DNA from: Aeromicrobium phragmitis
GTDB lineage: Bacteria; Actinomycetota; Actinomycetes; Propionibacteriales; Nocardioidaceae
Direction: 5' to 3'
Assembly (NCBI RefSeq): GCF_003674095.1
Contig: NZ_RDBF01000003.1
Location: 186,001-250,000 of the forward strand
Length of the DNA: 64,000 nucleotides
The position numbers and the translations under genes were made by a program. Positions 1 to 6,897 of the stretch are shown here, one piece after another (the stretch's first letter is position 1; every line of letters begins with the position of its first letter). The notes below the pieces were generated by a model. That model made no database searches. It had not been told where the DNA came from and was given only the letters and a program-made list of their open reading frames with translations.

Positions 1-2
1 GC

Positions 3-905
3 CGCTTCGGCGGGCTCGGCGTGCTTGACCTCGAGGGCCTGTGGACGCGGTATGAGAACCCCGAGAAGCTGCTCGAGGAGATCGCCACGATCGACGGCAC
101 CAGTGCCACGCGTCGACTCCAGGAGATCTACAGCGAGCCGATCAAACCCGAGCTCATCACGGCGCGCCTGCAGCAGATGCGCGAGGCCGGCGTGACGGTG
201 GCGGGCGCGCTCTCGCCGCAGCGCACCAAGCAGTTCGCGGACACGGTCGTCGAGGCCGGTGTCGACCTGTTCGTCATCCGCGGCACCACCGTCTCCGCGG
301 AGCACGTCTCGGGCCAGACCGAGCCGCTCAACCTCAAGGAGTTCATCTACGAACTCGACGTCCCGGTCATCGTGGGCGGTTGTGCGACGCACCAGGCGGC
401 GCTGCATCTCATGCGCACCGGTGCGGCCGGAGTCCTCGTCGGCTTCGGCGGGGGAGCGGCGCACACGACCCGCTCCGTGCTCGGTGTCGCGGTCCCGATG
501 GCGTCGGCGATGGCCGATGTCGCGGCCGCGCGCCGCGATTATCTCGACGAGTCCGGCGGCCGGTACGTGCACATCATCGCCGACGGCTCGATCGGCCGCA
601 GTGGCGACATCGCCAAGGCGATCGCCTGCGGCGCCGACGCCGTGATGATCGGTTCGCCGTTCGCCCGCGCCGCCGAGGCGCCGGGCCGCGGTTACCACTG
701 GGGCGCCGAAGCCTGGCACCCCGACCTTCCCCGCGGCGAGCGCGTCGACATCGGCACGGTGGGCACGCTCGAGCAGGTGCTGTTCGGCCCGTCCTCGGTT
801 CCCGACGGCACGATGAACCTCATCGGTGCACTGCGGCGCGCGATGGCGACCACGGGTTACACCGATCTCAAGGAGTTCCAGCGGGTCGAGGTCGTCCTCG
901 GCTGA
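3..905 (+). CDS. guaB3: GuaB3 family IMP dehydrogenase-related protein (5' truncated)
   Basis: The reading frame is open to the window edge, so the N-terminus lies outside; about 300 of a typical ~370 residues are visible. It is the (beta/alpha)8 barrel of the IMPDH/GMP reductase family without CBS domains. Phosphate-binding and barrel motifs include VIVGGCAT, HIIADGSIGRSGD and CGADAVMIGSPFARAAE, which is typical of the actinobacterial GuaB3 group (Rv3410c type). At the catalytic loop, where IMPDH carries the cysteine of a CTTR motif, this protein reads AAHTTR (His codon at 462-464), so classical IMPDH chemistry through a covalent cysteine intermediate is doubtful. The ChoD-like oxidoreductase gene 2.3 kb downstream parallels Rv3410c-Rv3409c. 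The family assignment is strong; the biochemical role is uncertain. Confidence 0.93.
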   Translation, partial: RFGGLGVLDLEGLWTRYENPEKLLEEIATIDGTSATRRLQEIYSEPIKPELITARLQQMREAGVTVAGALSPQRTKQFADTVVEAGVDLFVIRGTTVSAEHVSGQTEPLNLKEFIYELDVPVIVGGCATHQAALHLMRTGAAGVLVGFGGGAAHTTRSVLGVAVPMASAMADVAAARRDYLDESGGRYVHIIADGSIGRSGDIAKAIACGADAVMIGSPFARAAEAPGRGYHWGAEAWHPDLPRGERVDIGTVGTLEQVLFGPSSVPDGTMNLIGALRRAMATTGYTDLKEFQRVEVVLG

Positions 906-922
906 TCGCGTGGCGCGACGTC

Positions 923-1073
923 GCGGTGCAGGGTCAACCTCTCTCGGCCGTGGCGCCGGCATAGCGTGAACATCCCACTCGTCCGTGACGCCGAGCGGCG
1001 CGTGGCCAACCTGAAACCGACCGTGAAGCGTTGATGACGCACTGCCACGCGGGGTGATCGGTTGATGGCCGCC
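923..1073. repeat. Palindromic element with two A-type and two inverted B-type half-sites
   Basis: The gap after guaB3 holds two half-sites of the form GCGGTGCAGGGTCAACCT (923-940) and GCGCGTGGCCAACCTG (998-1013), followed by inverted half-sites GCGTTGATGACGC (from 1028) and GTTGATGGCCGCC (1061-1073). GGTCAACC and GGTTGATG-type cores are near reverse complements, so the segment can fold into a long imperfect hairpin. The same A-A-B-B layout recurs at 24661-24784. No coding content is seen here. It is probably a dispersed intergenic repeat; function unknown. Confidence 0.5.
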
Positions 1074-1115
1074 GGGCGGAGAAGTGGTGGCGTGAAAGGT
1101 CATCGAGGTGAGTTC

Positions 1116-1541
1116 ATGACGGTGTGGCGAGAAGTCGAGTTCGATGACGGTGCCGCGGTCGCGCTGCGCTCGCAGCTGTCGGCTGAGATGAACGAGCTCT
1201 ACGGAAGGCCGGGCGACGCCCCCGAGCCGGACGCCGGAATCGATCCGGAAAGCGTTCTCGTCACCATCGTCGGTGAAGACGCGGGCCGGCCGGTAGCCGC
1301 CGCATCACTGCGCCGGCTCGGCGCCGACATCGAACTCAAGCGAATGTACGTCGTACCCGCAGCGAGGGGGCGAGGGCTAGCGAGCGAGCTGCTCAGGGAG
1401 CTGGAAGCGCGCGCGAAGGCATTCGGAGCTCACCGCCACCACGCACGCCCGCGTCGGGCGGTGAGTGAGCACGCACATCGCGGCCCTTCGTGCGTGGTAA
1501 CTCACCGCCACCACGCACGCCCGCGTCGGGCGGTGAGCTAG
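1116..1541 (+). pseudogene. GNAT-family acetyltransferase, C-terminus replaced by repeats
   Basis: The ATG at 1116 is chosen because a GAGGTGAG ribosome-binding site lies just upstream; an earlier in-frame ATG at 1062 has none. The first ~105 residues form the N-terminal half of a GNAT fold, ending in the acetyl-CoA pyrophosphate-binding segment RMYVVPAARGRGLASELL and the helix after it. At about 1429 the frame runs into a 72-bp tandem palindromic repeat and ends in it, so the last strands and helices (usually 40-50 more residues) are missing. No remainder of the fold is recognisable downstream. I read this as a gene truncated by repeat insertion or deletion; a working half-domain is unlikely. 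Substrate unknown. Confidence 0.6.
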
Positions 1542-1590
1542 CACGCACCTTGCGGCATTTCGTGCGTGGTGGCTCACCGCTACCGCCAGC
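1429..1590. repeat. 72-bp tandem repeat built of palindromes
   Basis: A perfect 37-bp block occurs at 1429-1465 and again at 1501-1537. Each block is followed by a related 35-bp arm (1466-1500 and 1538-1572), giving a 72-bp period, and a third partial unit starts at 1573. Each block begins with CTCACCGCC and ends with GGCGGTGAG, so it is itself an inverted repeat. The arms CACCACGCACG and CGTGCGTGGTGG are also mutually inverted. The array cuts off the GNAT gene and lies just upstream of the gabD2 promoter. It looks like a REP-type intergenic element. Confidence 0.75.
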
Positions 1591-1615
1591 GCGCCACCGC
1601 CCAGAAGGCGCGAGT

Positions 1616-1642
1616 GAATATGACATCAGCTATGTCATATTC
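1616..1642. promoter_or_regulatory. Perfect 11-bp inverted repeat operator upstream of gabD2
   Basis: GAATATGACAT (1616-1626) and ATGTCATATTC (1632-1642) are perfect reverse complements separated by CAGCT. The 27-bp element is AT-rich in a GC-rich setting. The likely -10 box TATCCT (1656-1661) sits 13 bases before the ATG at 1669, which puts the -35 region inside the right arm, so a bound regulator would block RNA polymerase. A second small inverted repeat, GATAC-N5-GTATC (1645-1659), overlaps the -10. No regulator gene is adjacent. Confidence 0.72.
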
Positions 1643-1668
1643 CAGATACTCGCGGTATCCTGACCGAC

Positions 1669-3231
1669 ATGCTCGAAGCCAGCCAGATGACTCCGGTGCT
1701 GCCCGAACGACGGGTCGCCGAGCTCACGCGACTCGTGCGCACCTCCATCGCGGAGACGCGTCGCACGGTCTCGCCGTTGACCGGCGGTGAGGTCGCCACC
1801 ATCCCCGTGTCGAGCGTCGACGACGTGGCCGACGCCTTCGCCGCTGCGCGCCGCGCACAGCAGGACTGGGCGCGCACGTCTCTGATGTCACGTCAGCAGA
1901 TGCTGTTGCGCCTCCACGATCTCGTGCTCGATCACCAGGAGGAGTTGCTCGACCTCATCCAGCTCGAGTCGGGCAAGTCCCGCGCGCATGCCTTCGACGA
2001 GATCGCCCATCTGGCGTTGACCGCCCGCTACTACGGGCGCCGGTTGGCCAAGATCGTCGGGCCGCATCGACGCTCGGGCGTCTATCCGGGCCTCACACGG
2101 GTGCAGCAGGTCCAGCAGCCCAAGGGCGTGGTCGGCGTCATCAGTCCATGGAACTACCCGTTGACCATGGCCATCTCCGACGGCCTCGCCGCGATCGCTG
2201 CGGGCAACGCCGTGGTGCACAAGCCCGACAGTCAAAGTCCGCTCACGGCTCTGGCGGGGGTCGAACTCCTGCGGCGGGCCGGCTTCCCGCCCGAGCTGTG
2301 GCAGGTCGTGAGCGGTCAGGGCTCGGTGGTCGGCCACGCGATCATCGAGCGCGCCGACTACATCTGCTTCACCGGCTCGACCACGACCGGTAAGCGCGTC
2401 GCGGCTCAGTGCGCCGAGCGCCTCATCGGCTGTTCGCTCGAGCTGGGCGGTAAGAACCCGATGATCGTCCTCCCGGGTGCCAACGTCGAGAAGGCTGCCG
2501 CGGGCGCCGTCTCCGCATGCTTCTCCTCGGCGGGCCAGCTGTGCGTCTCGATCGAGCGCATCTACGTCCCCCGGCGCCAGTTCGAAGCCTTCCGCGACGC
2601 GCTCGTGCGACGCGTTCAGGCGATGAGCTTCGGTACGGCGTTGGACTGGGAGGCCGACATGGGCACCCTCGTGTCGCCGGCTCAGCTGGCGACCGTGGAG
2701 AAGCACGTGGAGGATGCCCGCGCCCACGGGGCGACCGTCCTCACCGGCGGCCGGGCACGCCCGGACATCGGCCCGTGGTTCTACGAGCCCACCGTGTTGG
2801 AGAACGTGCCGCCGCAAGCCGAGTGCTACGCCGAGGAGACTTTCGGCCCGCTCGTCTCGCTCTACCCCTACGACACCGTCGACGAGGCGGTCGCGGCAGC
2901 CAACTCGGGCGTCTACGGGCTCAACGCGAGTGTCTGGGGACCGTCGCGTACGGCTCGTCGGGTCGCCACGCGGCTCAAGGCCGGCACGGTCAACGTCAAT
3001 GAGGGCTTCGCTGCGACGTTCGGCAGCATCGACGCTCCGATGGGTGGCATGCGCGAGTCGGGCATGGGCCGCCGCCAGGGCGCCGAAGGGCTGTTGCGCT
3101 TCACCGAGAGCCAGTCCATCGGCGCCCAAAGCCTGCTGCCGGTCGGCGGTCCGGGCTTCGTCGACGCCAGGCGGTTCATGCGGCTCCTGACGTTCGGCCT
3201 GCGGCTGCTGAAGAAGGTGGGACGCGCATGA
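1669..3231 (+). CDS. gabD2: NADP-dependent succinate-semialdehyde dehydrogenase, GabD2 type
   Basis: A 520-residue aldehyde dehydrogenase close in length and motif order to mycobacterial GabD2 (Rv1731). It would oxidise succinate semialdehyde to succinate with NAD(P)+, feeding the TCA cycle from GABA or 2-oxoglutarate routes. Visible motifs are PKGVVGVISPWNYP, cofactor-binding FTGSTTTGKR, the general base Glu258 in ELGGKN, and the nucleophile Cys292 in SSAGQLCVSIERIYV. The ATG at 1669 lies 13 bases after the start of a TATCCT -10 box, so a leaderless message is likely; a second in-frame ATG at 1687 is possible. The stop overlaps the next gene by 4 bases, so the two are co-translated. Expression is probably controlled at the operator at 1616-1642. 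The exact aldehyde substrate is inferred from family. Confidence 0.9.
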   Translation: MLEASQMTPVLPERRVAELTRLVRTSIAETRRTVSPLTGGEVATIPVSSVDDVADAFAAARRAQQDWARTSLMSRQQMLLRLHDLVLDHQEELLDLIQLESGKSRAHAFDEIAHLALTARYYGRRLAKIVGPHRRSGVYPGLTRVQQVQQPKGVVGVISPWNYPLTMAISDGLAAIAAGNAVVHKPDSQSPLTALAGVELLRRAGFPPELWQVVSGQGSVVGHAIIERADYICFTGSTTTGKRVAAQCAERLIGCSLELGGKNPMIVLPGANVEKAAAGAVSACFSSAGQLCVSIERIYVPRRQFEAFRDALVRRVQAMSFGTALDWEADMGTLVSPAQLATVEKHVEDARAHGATVLTGGRARPDIGPWFYEPTVLENVPPQAECYAEETFGPLVSLYPYDTVDEAVAAANSGVYGLNASVWGPSRTARRVATRLKAGTVNVNEGFAATFGSIDAPMGGMRESGMGRRQGAEGLLRFTESQSIGAQSLLPVGGPGFVDARRFMRLLTFGLRLLKKVGRA

Positions 3232-4922
3232 GCGACTTCGACCACGACGTGATCGTCATAGGTTCCGGTTTCGGAGGCAGCGTCGCGGCGCTGCGCCTGG
3301 TGGAGAAGGGGTATCGCGTCGCGGTGCTCGAAGCGGGCCGCCGTTTCCGCGACGAGGAGTTCGCCAAGACGTCCTGGCACCTGCGCGACTACCTGTGGGC
3401 CCCGGCCCTGGGCTGCTACGGCATCCAGCGGGTCAACCTGCTCAAGGACTCGCTCATCTTGTCCGGCGCCGGTGTCGGCGGAGGCTCGCTGGTCTACGCC
3501 AACACCCTGTATGAACCCCTCGACCCGTTCTTCAAGGATCCGGCGTGGGGGTACATCACCGACTGGAAGGACGAGCTCAAGCCGTACTACGACCAGGCCA
3601 AGCGCATGCTCGGCGCCGTCACGTACGACCGCGAGACTCCCGCCGACCGTGTGATGCGCGAGGCCGCCGAGCGCATGGGCGTGGAGGGCACCTTCCACTA
3701 CGCGCCCGTCGGCGTGACCTTCGGCGAGCAGCCGGGCGCCGACGTGGGCGACCCGTATTTCGGAGGCGCCGGGCCGAGTCGTCGCGCGTGCACGCACTGC
3801 GGTGAGTGCATGACGGGGTGCCGGCACAACGCCAAGAACACACTGGTGAAGAACTACCTGTATCTGGCCGAACAGGCCGGAGCGGAGGTCCGGGCGCTCA
3901 CTACCGTCACCCGGGTGCGGCCCTTGCGACGCGGCGGTTACGAGGTCACCACCAAGCCCACCAACAAGCGATTCGGCGGCCGCCGCACGACGACGGCCGA
4001 GCAGGTCGTCTTCGCGGCCAGCACGCTGGGCACACAACGGCTCCTGCACGCGATGCGCGACTCCGGGGACCTTCCGCGGGTGTCTCGCCGGCTCGGCATG
4101 CTCACGCGGACGAACTCGGAGGCACTGCTGGGGGCGGTCGCGAGCAAGCGCGACATCGACTACTCACAGGGTGTCGCCATCACGTCCTCGATCCATCCCG
4201 ACGAGTACACCCACATCGAACCGGTGCGCTACGGCAAGGGCTCGAACGCGATGATGCTCGTGCAGTCGGCTCTCGCTCCCGAGGGCACCGGTCAGCACCG
4301 GCTGCGGGTGTGGGCGAAGAACATGCTCAAGCTCATCCCGTCGATCCTCAAGGTCTACGACTGGCGGCACTGGTCCGAGCGCACCGTCATCGCCCTCGTC
4401 ATGCAAGCGCACGACAACTCGATCACGACCTTCACCAAGCGGGGATTTCTCGGCAAGCGGCGGCTGACCACCAAGCAGGGACACGGGTTGCCCAATCCGA
4501 CCTATATCCCCGAGGGCCACCGCGCGGTCGAGGAGATGGCGGACATCATGGGCGGTATCGCCGGCGGCACGGTGGGCGAGCCGTTCGGCATCCCCATGAC
4601 CGCGCACTTCATGGGCGGGTGCGCGATTGGCGAGTCGGCGGCCGACGGCGTGATCGATCCGTACCACCGGCTGTTCGGGCACCCAGGCCTGCACGTGGTG
4701 GACGGGTCGGCGGTCAGCGCCAATCTCGGCGTCAACCCCTCGTTGACGATCACCGCCCAGGCCGAGCGCGCGATGGCCCTGTGGCCGAATAAGGGCGAGG
4801 CCGATCCGCGACCACCGCTCGGCGGGCGATACCGGCGGGTCGCCCCGGTCAGTCCGAAGAACCCGGTGGTACCCGAGGCCGCCCCGGCGGCACTGCGGCT
4901 GCCCATCGTCGAGGTCAGCTGA
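3228..4922 (+). CDS. GMC-family FAD oxidoreductase, cholesterol-oxidase (ChoD) like
   Basis: A 564-residue GMC oxidoreductase. It opens with the FAD-binding motif GSGFGG (residues 12-17) and VLEAG, carries SGAGVGGGSLVYAN, and ends with the conserved C-terminal block MGGCAIG...VVDGSAVSANLGVNPSLTITAQAERA, matching the ChoD group (Rv3409c). A cysteine cluster at residues 188, 191, 194 and 198 (CTHCGECMTGC) resembles a ferredoxin-type iron-sulfur or structural metal motif and is typical of this subfamily. ATGA overlap with gabD2 indicates translational coupling. Proteins of this group are often called cholesterol oxidases, but sterol activity is unproven for most and cannot be claimed here. Pairing with an aldehyde dehydrogenase suggests an alcohol-to-aldehyde-to-acid sequence, which is inference. 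Confidence 0.85.
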   Translation: MSDFDHDVIVIGSGFGGSVAALRLVEKGYRVAVLEAGRRFRDEEFAKTSWHLRDYLWAPALGCYGIQRVNLLKDSLILSGAGVGGGSLVYANTLYEPLDPFFKDPAWGYITDWKDELKPYYDQAKRMLGAVTYDRETPADRVMREAAERMGVEGTFHYAPVGVTFGEQPGADVGDPYFGGAGPSRRACTHCGECMTGCRHNAKNTLVKNYLYLAEQAGAEVRALTTVTRVRPLRRGGYEVTTKPTNKRFGGRRTTTAEQVVFAASTLGTQRLLHAMRDSGDLPRVSRRLGMLTRTNSEALLGAVASKRDIDYSQGVAITSSIHPDEYTHIEPVRYGKGSNAMMLVQSALAPEGTGQHRLRVWAKNMLKLIPSILKVYDWRHWSERTVIALVMQAHDNSITTFTKRGFLGKRRLTTKQGHGLPNPTYIPEGHRAVEEMADIMGGIAGGTVGEPFGIPMTAHFMGGCAIGESAADGVIDPYHRLFGHPGLHVVDGSAVSANLGVNPSLTITAQAERAMALWPNKGEADPRPPLGGRYRRVAPVSPKNPVVPEAAPAALRLPIVEVS

Positions 4923-5057
4923 CGTCCGCATGATGGACACGGGGTGCGAACTATCGAACAGAAACTGGCCGTAGTCCAGCACCGACACGCCTGTGACTGG
5001 AGAAACTTGTGTGAAAGGAGTTTCCTCTGGGGCAGAAGAGGGCTAGCGTGAGGGGCT

Positions 5058-6293
5058 ATGGCCGCTCGCCGTGTGCTCGCTCTTCCCCTGGTTGCTGCTC
5101 TCGTCCTGCTCGGGACGGCCGCCGCGCCGTCCGTCGCCGCGCCCGACGAGGACCGCGTCGCCGCGATTCAGGTCGAGCTCGTGCAGTCGCGGCAAAGCGT
5201 GAATTCGCTGTACGCCGAGGCCGCCGCCCTTGCTGAGCAGTTCAACGGAGCCGTCGTGGCCGCCGAGGCCGCCGAACGCGAGCTGGCCGAACTCGACGGG
5301 CGGATCGCCCAGGCCGAACGCGAGCTGGAGGGCGAGCGGGCTGTGGTCGAGGAGCTCACCATCGACCAGCTCACGGACCAACGGCCGGTGGCGATGTTCC
5401 AGTCGCTCCTCACTGCTGAGGATCCGCTGCAGTTGCTGGAGCGGTCCTCGGCCTATGCCAGCACGCAGGATGCGATGGCCGGGCAGATCGCCCAGCTCGA
5501 AGCCAAGCAGGCCGTCGTCCGCAGCGTGCGTGCGCAGGCCGCGGCGGCTGCGGAGCGTCGCGAGCAGGCTGTCGAGCAGCAGGTGGCGGCGCGAACCCGT
5601 ATCGAGAACCTCATCAAGACGGCGGAGCAACGCCAAGAAGCGCTGATCGCTGAACGTGGTGACCTCCTCGCCGAGCTGGCCCGGCTCCAGAACAGCACTG
5701 TCGAAGAGGTCACGCAGCGCCAGGACCGGATCGACGAGCGCCTGGACGCAAGCGGCGTAGCGCCTCCGAGCGACACGTCCTCGGGCCACGCCCCGGCTCG
5801 GCCGCAGCCCTCGACCCCACAGCCCTCGACCCCGCAGCCCTCGAGCCCGCGGCCGAGTACGCCGCCGCCACAGCCCCCCGCGCCGCAGCCTTCGCAGCCA
5901 TCTCCGCCCGCCCCGAACCCCCCGGCGCCGAATCCGAGCCAGGTGGAGACGATGATCGCGTTTGCTGAGAGGCAACTCGGTAAGCCGTACCAGTGGGGAG
6001 CGGCGGGGCCGAACGCGTTCGACTGCTCCGGGCTCACGATGCGAGCGCTGGAAGCGGCCGGTAAGCAGGTGCCGCGGACTGCGGGAGCGCAGTACAACGC
6101 GCTGCGCAAGATCTCGCCCGCACAGCGGCAACGCGGGGATCTCCTCTTCTACGCGAACGGTTCGGGCATCTACCACGTGGCGATCTACCTCGGCGGCGGT
6201 CGCATGATCCACGCCCCTAACTCCTCGCGACCGGTGGAGACCGTCGCCGTCAGCTGGATGGGCGAGCCCACCTACGCCGCGCGCCCCTTCTAG
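5058..6293 (+). CDS. NlpC/P60 peptidoglycan endopeptidase, RipA-like, secreted
   Basis: A 411-residue exported cell-wall hydrolase. A signal peptide (residues 1-28, ending ...SVAAPDE) is followed by a long coiled coil (about 33-235) typical of RipA/RipC-type hydrolases, where it autoinhibits or docks to FtsEX-like partners. A Pro/Ser/Gln-rich linker (about 245-292, with repeated QPSTP units) leads to a C-terminal NlpC/P60 domain. The catalytic triad is visible: Cys323 in FDCSGLT, His373 in YHVAIYLG and His385 in IHAPN. It should cleave D-Glu-meso-DAP bonds in peptide stems during division or remodelling. The ATG at 5058 lies 14 bases after the start of a TAGCGT -10 box (5044-5049). The gene is monocistronic, with a 135-bp gap upstream and a convergent neighbour downstream. 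Confidence 0.93.
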   Translation: MAARRVLALPLVAALVLLGTAAAPSVAAPDEDRVAAIQVELVQSRQSVNSLYAEAAALAEQFNGAVVAAEAAERELAELDGRIAQAERELEGERAVVEELTIDQLTDQRPVAMFQSLLTAEDPLQLLERSSAYASTQDAMAGQIAQLEAKQAVVRSVRAQAAAAAERREQAVEQQVAARTRIENLIKTAEQRQEALIAERGDLLAELARLQNSTVEEVTQRQDRIDERLDASGVAPPSDTSSGHAPARPQPSTPQPSTPQPSSPRPSTPPPQPPAPQPSQPSPPAPNPPAPNPSQVETMIAFAERQLGKPYQWGAAGPNAFDCSGLTMRALEAAGKQVPRTAGAQYNALRKISPAQRQRGDLLFYANGSGIYHVAIYLGGGRMIHAPNSSRPVETVAVSWMGEPTYAARPF

Positions 6294-6296
6294 CCG

Positions 6297-6878
6297 TCAG
6301 CGCTCGGGGCGGAACACTCCCGTGGGGGTGAGCGCGAGGTCGACGGGGACGTCGTGGGGCTCGGCGGGAAGCGTCTCGAGCAGTTCGTCGGCGAAGACCA
6401 CCGCGCAGACGAGCCCGGAGAAATTTGCGAGGGCACGGTCGTAGTAGCCGGCGCCCCGGCCGAGCCGCCGCCCGCGGTGGTCGACCGCCAGTGCCGGGAC
6501 GAAGGCCACCTGACACGTTCCCAGCGCGCCGGGCCCGAGCCGCTCTCCGACGGGCTCGGGAATGCCGTAGGTGCCGGCGACGGTGCCGCCGTCGTCGACG
6601 AGGGCCCAGTCCAGGGCCCGTTCGACCGGCCGGCTCAGCGGCACGATCACGTCGAGCCCCCGTTCGCGGAGGCCGGCGATGAGTGCGGCCGTGTCGGGCT
6701 CGTTCTCGAACGAGAGATAACACGCGACGCGCGGCCCCTGAGTCAGCGCCGCGATGGCCAGGGCGTGAAGCGCGAGGGCCTCGCCCGCGGCGCGACGCTC
6801 CTCGACGGTCCGCCGGGCGCGGCGGTCGAGAAGATCACGTCGGAGCGCGGCCTTCTCCGCGAGAACGGAAGCGGACAT
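6297..6878 (-). CDS. 5-formyltetrahydrofolate cyclo-ligase
   Basis: A 193-residue protein of the 5-FTHF cyclo-ligase (MTHFS/YgfA) family, which uses ATP to convert 5-formyl-THF to 5,10-methenyl-THF and returns the stored folate form to one-carbon metabolism. The conserved C-terminal signature GRRLGRGAGYYDRAL is present, together with the N-terminal basic helix (KAALRRDLLDRR) that binds ATP phosphate. Length is normal. It is transcribed divergently from the uridylyltransferase gene. Its ATG (6878) lies 12 bases from the start of a minus-strand TAGGCT -10 box (6890-6885) that overlaps the plus-strand -10 box, so transcripts should be leaderless. Cytosolic. Confidence 0.92.
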   Translation of the reverse strand: MSASVLAEKAALRRDLLDRRARRTVEERRAAGEALALHALAIAALTQGPRVACYLSFENEPDTAALIAGLRERGLDVIVPLSRPVERALDWALVDDGGTVAGTYGIPEPVGERLGPGALGTCQVAFVPALAVDHRGRRLGRGAGYYDRALANFSGLVCAVVFADELLETLPAEPHDVPVDLALTPTGVFRPER

Positions 6879-6897
6879 GCCGTTAGCCTAGGGCGGG
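6878..6897. promoter_or_regulatory. Divergent promoter with one shared -10 element
   Basis: The heptamer TAGCCTA at 6884-6890 reads TAGCCT on the plus strand (13 bases before the GTG at 6897) and TAGGCT on the minus strand (12 bases before the ATG at 6878). The two predicted transcription starts are about 19 bases apart. Both messages would be leaderless. This is the geometry known for symmetric bidirectional bacterial promoters. Confidence 0.7.

Noticed and set aside
1062-1115. Upstream ATG start for the GNAT gene
   Set aside because: No ribosome-binding site, and the extra residues come from the palindromic element.
5800-5930. DNA repeat inside the NlpC/P60 gene
   Set aside because: It encodes the Pro/Ser/Gln linker (QPSTP units) and stays in frame; it is protein-level low complexity, not a mobile repeat.
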